A stretch of 10,561 bases of DNA from an uncultured Gloeocapsa sp. (GTDB lineage Bacteria > Cyanobacteriota > Cyanobacteriia > Cyanobacteriales > Gloeocapsaceae), in the NCBI GenBank assembly GCA_937930495.1, contig CALGKL010000056.1, forward strand, positions 1 through 10,561, written 5' to 3'. The position numbers and the translations under genes were made by a program. Below are positions 1 through 6,857 of the stretch, one piece after another. The notes under the pieces are model-generated. The model searched no databases, was not told the DNA's origin, and was given only the letters and a program-made list of their open reading frames with translations. How positions within the stretch are numbered: the first letter of the stretch is position 1; each line of letters starts with the position of its first letter.

Positions 1-720
1 GATTAATTCTGGGGTATCTCCTTCTATTTCCAGCTGATAGCTAAAACTTCTTGATAGTTTCACCATTAAATTACTGAGACTGTCTGTCGTGACGACACGA
101 CCTTGATTGATAATCGTCACGCGATCGCAAATCATGCTTACTTCCGATAAAATATGACTAGAGAGGATGACCGTATGTTCACCAGCTAAACTCCTAATTA
201 ATTCTCTCATCTCGATAATTTGTAAAGGGTCTAATCCTACCGTAGGTTCATCGAGTATAATCACGGGAGGATGATGTACCAAAGCTTGGGCAATCCCCAC
301 TCTTTGACGATATCCTCGCGATAGTTTACCGATTAAAACTTTACTATATTCCTGTAGTTGACAACGTTCGATAATTTCCGTTAGACGCGAAGGACGCTCC
401 TTTTTACTTACTCCTTTAATTTTGGCTACAAAATCGAGAAAGTCTCTGACGGTCATATGAGGATAGAGAGGAGGATTTTCAGGTAGATAACCCAAATGTT
501 TTTTCACAGCCATAGCTTCTCTTTGGATATCGAAACCAGCTATTTTAGCCGTTCCTTGACTAGGGAGAATCGCACCGGCTAAGATCCGCATAGTGGTAGT
601 TTTTCCTGCTCCGTTTGGTCCTAATAAACCGAGAATTTCTCCTTTTTTTACCCGAAAAAAAATATTAGTAATTGCTACAGTAGAACCGTAATTTTTACTG
701 AGGTTTTTAACTTCAATCAT
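1..720 (-). CDS. ABC transporter ATP-binding protein, GldA-like, partial (C-terminus beyond window)
   Basis: Reading from the ATG at 720 towards base 1 gives 240 open codons with no stop, so the 3' end lies outside the window. The protein is the nucleotide-binding subunit of an ABC transporter: it hydrolyses ATP at the cytoplasmic face to drive a separate membrane subunit, which is not seen here. Visible motifs in order: Walker A GPNGAGKT (residues 34-41), a Q-loop region GYLPENPPLY (77-86) with Glu where Gln is usual, signature LSRGYRQR (133-140), Walker B VIILDEPT (153-160), D-loop GLDP (162-165) and switch His189. The LPENPPLY and LSRGYRQR sequences resemble the GldA/ABC-2-type exporter branch, many of whose partners are gliding or multidrug ABC-2 permeases. 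The substrate cannot be inferred. It is divergent from the nuclease gene. The ATPase assignment is very secure; the GldA subgroup is moderately so. Confidence 0.93.
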   Translation of the reverse strand, partial: MIEVKNLSKNYGSTVAITNIFFRVKKGEILGLLGPNGAGKTTTMRILAGAILPSQGTAKIAGFDIQREAMAVKKHLGYLPENPPLYPHMTVRDFLDFVAKIKGVSKKERPSRLTEIIERCQLQEYSKVLIGKLSRGYRQRVGIAQALVHHPPVIILDEPTVGLDPLQIIEMRELIRSLAGEHTVILSSHILSEVSMICDRVTIINQGRVVTTDSLSNLMVKLSRSFSYQLEIEGDTPELI

Positions 721-747
721 GGTCAAAATTTCTGATTATTTAAACTA

Positions 748-753
748 ATTATA
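748..753 (-). promoter_or_regulatory. Possible -10 element for the ABC ATPase gene
   Basis: Read on the minus strand, 753 to 748 is a perfect TATAAT, 27 bp ahead of the ATPase start codon. I see no convincing -35 hexamer at 16-18 bp, so this is a tentative call in an AT-rich region. It lies 27 bp from the edge of the Pho box, on the side away from the nuclease gene. Confidence 0.3.
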
Positions 754-780
754 GCCGGTAAAATATGATTATTTATCTTG

Positions 781-821
781 CTTAACCCAAAGTTAACTTA
801 TTCTTAATTTTTATTTAATTG
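781..821 (+). promoter_or_regulatory. Pho box: four TTAA half-sites at exact 11-bp spacing
   Basis: Four 8-bp units follow each other with 3-bp spacers: CTTAACCC (781-788), GTTAACTT (792-799), CTTAATTT (803-810) and TTTAATTG (814-821). The TTAA cores start at 782, 793, 804 and 815, exactly 11 bp apart. The known binding site of the cyanobacterial phosphate-response regulator (SphR, a PhoB homologue) is tandem PyTTAAPyPy(T/A) repeats separated by 3 bp; the third unit matches fully and the others differ at one position each. It sits 49 bp before the ATG of a NucH-type nuclease, a known Pho-regulon function in Synechocystis. The spacing and repeats are seen directly; SphR binding is inferred. 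Confidence 0.8.
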
Positions 822-829
822 ACTTATGA

Positions 830-835
830 GATACT
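830..835 (+). promoter_or_regulatory. Possible -10 element of the nuclease gene
   Basis: GATACT (four of six matches to TATAAT) lies 11 bp after the last TTAA core, roughly where a -10 is expected when a Pho box replaces the -35 region. It would put the transcript start near 842 and give a leader of about 30 bases. TATGAG at 825-830 is an equally good match, so the exact element is uncertain. Confidence 0.3.
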
Positions 836-870
836 TGAGAAAGTTAAACAATTAAAGCAGGTAAATAAAC

Positions 871-3315
871 ATGGTAGTAGCAACAGAATATTATCTAGAA
901 GAAGCCGAAGATCCATCATTGTTACAGCGAGCTAATGATGAAATTATTATTGAAGAAGAACCAATTTTACCCGCGACTAATCCGATCATTACCCGAATCC
1001 ATGAAATTCAAGGAGAAGGGTTAACAAGTCCTATAGAAGGACAAGCGGTGACCGTAGAAGCGATCGTAGTTGGTCAATTTGAAGGTGGGGATAATCTTCA
1101 AGGTTTTTATATTCAAGAAGAAGACGCTAACGCTGATGATAATCCCCTCACCTCAGAGGGTATATTTGTGTTTACAGGAAGCAATCCACGAGTTCCCGTA
1201 TCTGTAGGTGATAAGGTTCAAGTTACAGGTTTAGTTACAGAATATGCTAATAATAATGTCCAAAGAACCCTAACTGAACTAACTCGTGCTTATGTTCAGG
1301 TAATTAATTCCAATAACCCCTTACCTACCCCTGCAGAATTGAGTTTTCCTGTGGATGATGTTTTAGGTTTGGAGTCTTTTGAGGGGATGAAGATAACTAT
1401 TCCCCAAACTATGACGGTGACAGGAAACTATAACTTAAATAAATTTGGCGAAGTTGACTTATCCTCGGGGGGGTTAAATAACGAACCCAATACCGACGAT
1501 CGCCTCGATCAATTTACACAGTTTAATCCTCCTACTCGAGAAGCCTTTGAACAATATCAAAGTGATAACGCCAGACGTAGCATCCTCCTAGACGATGGAC
1601 GAGGAGTTAATTTAATCACCAAGAACCTACCAGTTATTCATGGTTTAAATGGTCAACCCCTAGGTATTGATAATACTCTACGTGCGGGAGATACAGCGAC
1701 GGGGATTACAGGGATTTTAGACGATCGCTTCGATAATTATCGCATACAACCTACAGAGGTGGTAATGTTTACCGAGGTCAACCCTCGTTCCACCGAACCA
1801 GAAGAGATTGGGGGAAGTTTGCGAGTAGGTGTATCTAACATTGAGAACTATTTTAATGGTGTTCCCGATGAGAATGGAGTGGCGATTTTCACCCCTCAAA
1901 ACAGCAGAGGAGCCCAAAGTCAAGAGGAATTCGAGAATCAAAACGCGAAACTCGTTCCGGTGCTTACCGGTTTAGACGCTGATATTTTAGGCTTAGTAGA
2001 GTTAGAAAATGACTATGGTGATGGCGAAAGAAGCGCGATCAACGATTTAGTCACCCGTCTCAACAACGCCTTGGGTGCAGAAGTTTACAGTTTTGTTGAT
2101 CCTGGAGTTCCTCGCCTTGGCACGGACATGATTACAGTAGGTTTTATTTATAAACCTGAAAAAGTCGCTTTAGTAGGTGAACCCGCGATTCTGGATTCTT
2201 CTGTAGATCCTCGCTTTAATGACCAACTAAATCGTCCTGTTTTAGCCCAAACCTTCAAGGAATTGGAGACAGGAGAAGTTTTCACCATGGCTGTTAACCA
2301 TCTCAAATCCAAAAGTAGTCCTAGAGCAGGTCAAGAAGTCGATCCCCGTGATTTAGATCAAGGAGATGGTCAGGGTTTCTGGAATTATTCTCGTACTCAA
2401 GCTGCTCGAGCGATAGTAGATTGGTTAGCAACGGATCCGACTGACAGTGGTGATCCTGATTTCCTGATTGGGGGAGATACCAATACCTACGCTCACGAAG
2501 ACCCCTTAACCGTTCAAGAAGAAGCCGGTTATACACCTTTATTCCCTAAAGAGAGCTATTCTTATGTATTCAAAGGTCAAGCAGGTTCTCTAGACCATCT
2601 GCTCGCTAATGATAGTCTCTTAGAGCAAGTGACAGGCGCGACAAAATGGCATATCAACGCCGATGAACCTACTGCTTTTGAGTACAGTGAAAGATTTTTT
2701 GCTGCTAATCCCTACCGAGCTTCTGACCACGATCCTTTGGTTATTGGTTTAGACTTAGCATCAGATTCTGATCCTACTCCGGAATTCCCTGATAACGTTT
2801 TTGGGACAAATGGTGATGATTCCTTTGACAGTGAATTACCGGGTGAGTCTGGTTTTAGAGGGAATGGTCAAAATCTCTTTACCGGTAGTGGGAACGATAC
2901 CGTTGACGTTGCTCTAGCTGTAGGTAATAATCGCATCGATTTGGGATCAGGCAATGATTTATTATTCGCCGGGACAAATAACCGCATTATCGCAGGTCCT
3001 GGGGATGATATTCTCTTCTTGGGTAATGGTAATGGTAATAATGTCGTTACCGGTGGTCCTGGAGCTGATCAATTCTGGTTGGTAACCGATACAGGTGCTT
3101 TACCTGCTAATCCCAACATCATCACTGATTTTACTCCTGGTACTGATGTAATTGGTTTTGCTAATACTGAGTTAAGTTTTGCTGATTTAACCTTGTCTCA
3201 AACAGTTGTTAATGGTCAAACTCGCACCACTGTTAACGCTTTAGGTGAAGAGTTGGCTATTTTACTCAATGTTTCTACTACTGAGTTAAGCGCTGCTAAT
3301 TTTGTCTTTGCTTAA
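871..3315 (+). CDS. nucH: Extracellular ExeM/NucH-family endonuclease with C-terminal RTX-like repeats
   Basis: A secreted nuclease expected to cut extracellular nucleic acid, probably to release phosphate and nucleosides. Residues about 38-145 form an OB-fold-like region (GFYIQEEDANADD, then SVGDKVQVTG), with a second such segment to about 300. Residues about 318-627 are the endonuclease/exonuclease/phosphatase domain with its full catalytic set: N323 (VSNIENYF), E377 (LVELEN), GTDMITVGFIYK (417-428), N476-H477 (NHLKSK), D536 and N538 (GGDTN), and D619-H620 (SDHDP). The WHINADEP motif (593-600) is typical of ExeM/NucH. Residues about 664-740 carry GxGxD repeats. There is no N-terminal Sec or Tat signal: the N-terminus is acidic. 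Secretion is therefore probably by a type I system through the C-terminus. The ATG is the first possible start, since an in-frame TAA lies at 862-864; a weak AGGT at 858-861 precedes it. The Pho box upstream suggests induction by phosphate starvation. The family is secure; the symbol rests on similarity of architecture and regulation. Confidence 0.9.
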   Translation: MVVATEYYLEEAEDPSLLQRANDEIIIEEEPILPATNPIITRIHEIQGEGLTSPIEGQAVTVEAIVVGQFEGGDNLQGFYIQEEDANADDNPLTSEGIFVFTGSNPRVPVSVGDKVQVTGLVTEYANNNVQRTLTELTRAYVQVINSNNPLPTPAELSFPVDDVLGLESFEGMKITIPQTMTVTGNYNLNKFGEVDLSSGGLNNEPNTDDRLDQFTQFNPPTREAFEQYQSDNARRSILLDDGRGVNLITKNLPVIHGLNGQPLGIDNTLRAGDTATGITGILDDRFDNYRIQPTEVVMFTEVNPRSTEPEEIGGSLRVGVSNIENYFNGVPDENGVAIFTPQNSRGAQSQEEFENQNAKLVPVLTGLDADILGLVELENDYGDGERSAINDLVTRLNNALGAEVYSFVDPGVPRLGTDMITVGFIYKPEKVALVGEPAILDSSVDPRFNDQLNRPVLAQTFKELETGEVFTMAVNHLKSKSSPRAGQEVDPRDLDQGDGQGFWNYSRTQAARAIVDWLATDPTDSGDPDFLIGGDTNTYAHEDPLTVQEEAGYTPLFPKESYSYVFKGQAGSLDHLLANDSLLEQVTGATKWHINADEPTAFEYSERFFAANPYRASDHDPLVIGLDLASDSDPTPEFPDNVFGTNGDDSFDSELPGESGFRGNGQNLFTGSGNDTVDVALAVGNNRIDLGSGNDLLFAGTNNRIIAGPGDDILFLGNGNGNNVVTGGPGADQFWLVTDTGALPANPNIITDFTPGTDVIGFANTELSFADLTLSQTVVNGQTRTTVNALGEELAILLNVSTTELSAANFVFA
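2860..3090 (+). repeat. RTX-like calcium-binding repeats inside the nuclease
   Basis: Residues 664-740 of the nuclease hold four degenerate units of 17-20 residues: Asn-rich lead (GQN or NN), a short hydrophobic run, then GSGND (672-676), GSGND (692-696), GPGDD (709-713) and GPGAD (729-733). The unit length matches one full turn (two nonapeptides) of an RTX beta-roll, a known calcium-binding structure of type I secretion substrates. Bases are not repeated exactly; this is protein-level repetition. Confidence 0.7.
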
Positions 3316-3327
3316 TTGATCTTAGAG

Positions 3328-3360
3328 AAAGAGCGATCTTCAAGGCGATCGCTCTTTTTT
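3328..3360 (+). terminator. Intrinsic terminator of the nuclease gene, containing a HIP1 site
   Basis: A perfect 11-bp stem (3328-3338 pairing with 3347-3357; core GAGCGATC/GATCGCTC) with an 8-base loop ends in a run of six T (3355-3360), 12 bp after the TAA. The right arm overlaps a GCGATCGC palindrome (3345-3352). Read from the other strand it has only a three-T tail, so it may serve the convergent gene weakly as well. Confidence 0.85.
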
Positions 3361-3364
3361 GAAC

Positions 3365-3829
3365 TTAAAGTACTTTATGGGTATGAGAATGTTGTTTAAC
3401 GTTATCTTCGGTACGCACCACATTAACCGCATTGAGTACACGTTTACGCTCTAAAGAATAGTTAAAATCATCTCGTTTCGTGCCTAGGGGAATGTATTCT
3501 TGGGCTTGAGGACGACTTTTATAGGTACGAATCGTGGCGATCATCCTAGGGATAAAATCATCGCATAGTTGAGTTGTTTCGGGGAATTCTGGCGGAATTT
3601 GGATGTTTTCTCCCTTAACTATCTCTTTAACTAGTTTGGCACAGGCGAATTGATAAGATGTAGGAATACCTTTGATGATTGTTTCTAAAGCGGCTGAAGG
3701 AATCGGTTCGATAATTTCTACTTGGTGAAATTCGCCATCTTCTTTGAGGAAACAAGTACTTAATCCTAAAACACAATAATCATCACTAGTAATATCTGGG
3801 GCTTGACTGAGCAAACTGGTTACTGTCAT
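3365..3829 (-). CDS. Conserved cyanobacterial protein of unknown function (154 aa)
   Basis: A 154-residue soluble protein with no signal peptide or membrane segment. I recognise its overall pattern (MTVTSLL..AP start, DDYCVLGLSTCFLKEDGE at 17-34, PIPSAALE, GIPTSYQFACAK at 54-65, NYSLERKRVLNA, VVRTEDNVKQH and a C-terminal HKVL) as that of a small conserved protein found in cyanobacteria, from memory and without a search. Four cysteines (19, 26, 63, 88) are scattered, with no CxxC pair. No catalytic motif is visible and no function is claimed. The ATG at 3829 is chosen because AGGA (3839-3842 on the plus strand as TCCT) lies 9 bases upstream and an in-frame stop lies just beyond. It converges on the nuclease gene, with its stop codon directly after the terminator, and is divergent from secA. 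Confidence 0.85.
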   Translation of the reverse strand: MTVTSLLSQAPDITSDDYCVLGLSTCFLKEDGEFHQVEIIEPIPSAALETIIKGIPTSYQFACAKLVKEIVKGENIQIPPEFPETTQLCDDFIPRMIATIRTYKSRPQAQEYIPLGTKRDDFNYSLERKRVLNAVNVVRTEDNVKQHSHTHKVL

Positions 3830-3898
3830 TAGTAAAAATCCTAAATCAACTTATTTTTCTATTTTACGGTGCCATTTGCTCTGTAGTTAATCTTGAAC

Positions 3899-3939
3899 AG
3901 TTTTGGTCATAACTAAGGCTTTAAACCCAAAGTTTTGGT
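3899..3939 (+). repeat. Direct repeat AGTTTTGGT upstream of secA
   Basis: The 9-mer AGTTTTGGT occurs at 3899-3907 and 3931-3939, 32 bp start to start, about three helical turns. The second copy overlaps the proposed -35 of secA. Each copy is followed by a similar CATAA sequence (3908-3912 and 3949-3953). It could be a regulator site or chance. Confidence 0.35.
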
Positions 3940-3962
3940 AAAATTGTTCATAATAACATAAT
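3935..3962 (+). promoter_or_regulatory. Possible secA promoter
   Basis: TTGGTA (3935-3940) and CATAAT (3957-3962) are 16 bp apart and match the sigma70 consensus at four and five of six positions. The -10 ends 20 bp before the secA ATG, giving a very short leader. A second CATAAT lies at 3949-3954 without a good -35. The call is tentative in AT-rich DNA. Confidence 0.35.
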
Positions 3963-3982
3963 AAACCCAAGAATAACTACTT

Positions 3983-6790
3983 ATGTTGAAATCCTTACTC
4001 GGAGATCCTAACGCTAGAAAAATCAAGAAAATACAACCTATAGTAACTGAGATTAATCTACTCGAGGAAGATATTAAAAAACTATCAGATGATGAACTCA
4101 GAGGTAAAACCGGAGAATTTAGGCAAAAACTAGATAAAGCCAGAAATCAACAGGAAGAAGCAGAAATACTTTGGGATATACTACCTGAAGCTTTTGCTCT
4201 AGTTAGAGAGTCAGCAATCAGAGTTTTAGGACTACGTCACTATGACGTCCAGTTAATTGGGGGTATAGTCTTACATCAAGGACAAATTGCGGAGATGAAA
4301 ACAGGGGAAGGAAAAACCCTGGTAGCTACTCTCCCTGCATATCTCAATGCTTTGAGTGGGAAAGGTGTTCACGTAGTCACGGTTAACGATTATCTCGCCC
4401 GAAGAGACGCAGAATGGATGGGACAAGTACACCGTTTTTTGGGTTTATCTGTGGGATTAATCCAAAATGCCATGACCCCCAATGAGCGGAAAAAAAACTA
4501 TGGTTGTGATATAACCTATACAACTAACAGTGAATTAGGTTTTGACTACCTCCGGGATAATATGGCTACTTCTTTAGACGAAGTGGTACAAAGACCCTTC
4601 AACTATTGTATTATAGACGAGGTAGATTCTGTCCTCATAGACGAGGCTAGAACACCATTGATTATCTCAGGACAGGTAGAACGTCCCACGGAAAAATACA
4701 TAAAAGCTGCTGAAATAGCTCAACAATTAGTCAAAGAAACCGAGGAACAAGAGGGAGACTACGAAATTGATGAAAAAAGTCGTAGTGTTTTATTGACAGA
4801 TACAGGTTTTGCTAAAGCAGAAAAACTCCTAGGCGTAGCTGATCTGTATGACCCGGAAAATCCCTGGGCGCACTATGTCTTTAATGCTATCAAAGCCAAA
4901 GAATTATTTATTAAAGACGTTAACTACATCGTTAAAGATGGAGAGGTAGTCATCGTTGATGAATTTACAGGAAGGGTTTTATCAGGAAGACGCTGGAGTG
5001 ACGGTTTACATCAAGCGGTTGAAGCTAAAGAAGGGGTAGAAATTCAAAAAGAAACCCAAACCCTGGCGACGATTACTTATCAAAACTTCTTTTTACTCTA
5101 TCCTAAATTAGCCGGGATGACCGGGACAGCGAAAACAGAAGAGGTGGAATTTGAAAAGGTTTATAAACTAGAAGTAACCGTAATTCCTACCAATCTTCCC
5201 TCTAAACGTCAGGATTTATCAGACGTAGTCTATAAAACTGAACAGGCAAAATGGCGCGCTGTAGCAGCAGAATGCGTTAGAATGCACCAACAAGGTCGTC
5301 CAGTCTTGGTAGGAACAACTAGTGTCGAAAAATCAGAGATTCTCTCTAAGCTGTTAGCAGAGGAAAAAATTCCCCATAAGTTACTCAATGCTCGTCCAGA
5401 AAATGTAGAAAAAGAGTCGGAAATCGTCGCCCAAGCGGGAAGGAAAGGGGCTGTGACCATTTCTACTAACATGGCCGGACGAGGAACTGATATTATTCTT
5501 GGGGGTAACTCTGATTATATGGCTAGGCTCAAAATCAGGGAGTATTTACTACCTCAGGTAGTTCGACCAGAAGACGATAGTAAATTTAGTGTGGCTACTC
5601 CTGCTTTCAGCGGAGGACGGAAACGCCCTCAAGGTTTTGATTTGGCGAAAAAGGTGAAAACTTGGCGCGCTTCCCCGGAAATTTTCCCCACAGAACTATC
5701 TAAAGATACGGAAGAGTTGCTGAAGGCGGCGGTCAAATTCGCGGTAGAAACATACGGTTATCAGGGTTTGTCTGAGTTGGAAGCTGAAGAAAAAATAGCG
5801 ATCGCGGCGGAAAAAGCGCCCACAGAGGATCCGGTCATTCAAAATCTGCGCAGCGTTTACAATCGCATTCGCAAGGAATACGAGCATTTTACCTCAAAAG
5901 AACACGACGAGGTGGTTAACCTAGGGGGTTTATACGTAATCGGTACAGAACGTCATGAATCACGACGTATTGATAACCAGCTACGAGGACGGGCAGGAAG
6001 ACAGGGGGACCCTGGTTCGACTCGTTTCTTTTTGAGTCTAGAAGATAATCTGTTACGTATTTTTGGAGGCGATCGCGTCGCGGGTTTAATGAATGCTTTC
6101 CGTGTCGAGGAAGATATGCCGATTGAATCCAAGGTGTTGACCAACTCCCTAGAAGGGGCACAGAAAAAGGTGGAAACTTTCTACTATGATGCGCGTAAAC
6201 AAGTTTTTGAATACGACGAAGTGATGAATAATCAACGTCGTGCTATCTATGCGGAACGTCGTCGTGTCTTACAAGGATTTGATATTAAAGACCAAGTCTT
6301 ACAATACGCCACTCAAACTATGGATGAAATCGTTGATGCTTATGTTAATCCTGATCTTCCTCCGGAAGAATGGGATTTGGAAAATTTAGTGGCTAAAGTT
6401 AAAGAATTCGTCTATCTACTCGAAGATATACAAGTTAAAGATTTAGAGGATCTGACTATCAATGAGATTAAAACTTTTCTCCATGAGGAAGTACATAAAG
6501 CCTACGAAATCAAAGAAAGTCAGATTGAAAAAATCCAACCGGGTTTAATGCGTCAAGCGGAAAGATTCTTTATTCTCAGTCAGATTGATAACCTCTGGCG
6601 AGAACATCTTCAGGGAATGGAAGCACTACGAGAGTCCATCGGTTTGCGGAGTTATGGACAAAAAGATCCTCTGATTGAGTATAAACAGGAGGGTTATGAG
6701 ATGTTTTTAGAGATGATGATCGATATTCGTCGCAATGTTGTCTATAATCTCTTTAAATTCCAACCCCAAAATCAAGCTCAAAGTGTCTAA
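3983..6790 (+). CDS. secA: SecA preprotein translocase ATPase
   Basis: SecA is the motor that pushes unfolded preproteins through SecYEG; in cyanobacteria it serves both plasma and thylakoid membranes. All core motifs are present: Walker A MKTGEGKT (105-112), [13 protein letters not shown] (181-193), DEVD (212-215), GMTGTAKTE (378-386), TTSVEKSE (445-452), NMAGRGTDI (496-504) and the [17 protein letters not shown] arginine-finger region (654-670), then [18 protein letters not shown]. The helical scaffold and wing domains follow, with FDYDE-type sequence FEYDEVMN (742-749) and WREHLQGME (872-880). At 935 residues it is longer than Bacillus SecA, largely because of an insertion of roughly 110-130 residues between the NMAGRGTDI and GTERHESRR motifs (about 515-645), as in cyanobacterial and plastid SecA. 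The C-terminus ends [10 protein letters not shown] without the cysteine-rich zinc-binding tail found in E. coli. The ATG is first after an in-frame TAA at 3974-3976; no clear Shine-Dalgarno is seen. Confidence 0.99.
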   Translation: MLKSLLGDPNARKIKKIQPIVTEINLLEEDIKKLSDDELRGKTGEFRQKLDKARNQQEEAEILWDILPEAFALVRESAIRVLGLRHYDVQLIGGIVLHQGQIAEMKTGEGKTLVATLPAYLNALSGKGVHVVTVNDYLARRDAEWMGQVHRFLGLSVGLIQNAMTPNERKKNYGCDITYTTNSELGFDYLRDNMATSLDEVVQRPFNYCIIDEVDSVLIDEARTPLIISGQVERPTEKYIKAAEIAQQLVKETEEQEGDYEIDEKSRSVLLTDTGFAKAEKLLGVADLYDPENPWAHYVFNAIKAKELFIKDVNYIVKDGEVVIVDEFTGRVLSGRRWSDGLHQAVEAKEGVEIQKETQTLATITYQNFFLLYPKLAGMTGTAKTEEVEFEKVYKLEVTVIPTNLPSKRQDLSDVVYKTEQAKWRAVAAECVRMHQQGRPVLVGTTSVEKSEILSKLLAEEKIPHKLLNARPENVEKESEIVAQAGRKGAVTISTNMAGRGTDIILGGNSDYMARLKIREYLLPQVVRPEDDSKFSVATPAFSGGRKRPQGFDLAKKVKTWRASPEIFPTELSKDTEELLKAAVKFAVETYGYQGLSELEAEEKIAIAAEKAPTEDPVIQNLRSVYNRIRKEYEHFTSKEHDEVVNLGGLYVIGTERHESRRIDNQLRGRAGRQGDPGSTRFFLSLEDNLLRIFGGDRVAGLMNAFRVEEDMPIESKVLTNSLEGAQKKVETFYYDARKQVFEYDEVMNNQRRAIYAERRRVLQGFDIKDQVLQYATQTMDEIVDAYVNPDLPPEEWDLENLVAKVKEFVYLLEDIQVKDLEDLTINEIKTFLHEEVHKAYEIKESQIEKIQPGLMRQAERFFILSQIDNLWREHLQGMEALRESIGLRSYGQKDPLIEYKQEGYEMFLEMMIDIRRNVVYNLFKFQPQNQAQSV

Positions 6791-6811
6791 GTTAACTTAA
6801 GTTTCAGGGAA

Positions 6812-6842
6812 GGGAAAGAACATTTCCTTTCCCGGAAGGAAA
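6812..6842. terminator. Two overlapping hairpins between secA and the convergent gene
   Basis: GGGAAAG (6812-6818) pairs with CTTTCCC (6827-6833), and TTTCCTT (6823-6829) pairs with AAGGAAA (6836-6842). Both are perfect 7-bp stems but share bases, so only one can form at a time. Neither is followed by a T run on either strand, so they are not classical intrinsic terminators. The position between the two convergent stop codons is what suggests a role in transcript end formation. Confidence 0.3.
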
Positions 6843-6857
6843 ATCTGTAAAGCTGTT

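Noticed and set aside
3887..3924. TTAA sequences upstream of secA as a second Pho box
   Set aside because: The two cores are 34 bp apart with no unit between them at 11-bp spacing and poor flanks.
5230..6161. Several minus-strand frames of 63-81 codons inside secA, and similar short frames inside the nuclease at 1717-1941 and 2321-2536
   Set aside because: They lie fully within strongly supported genes, have no recognisable domains and arise from the codon pattern of the true strand.
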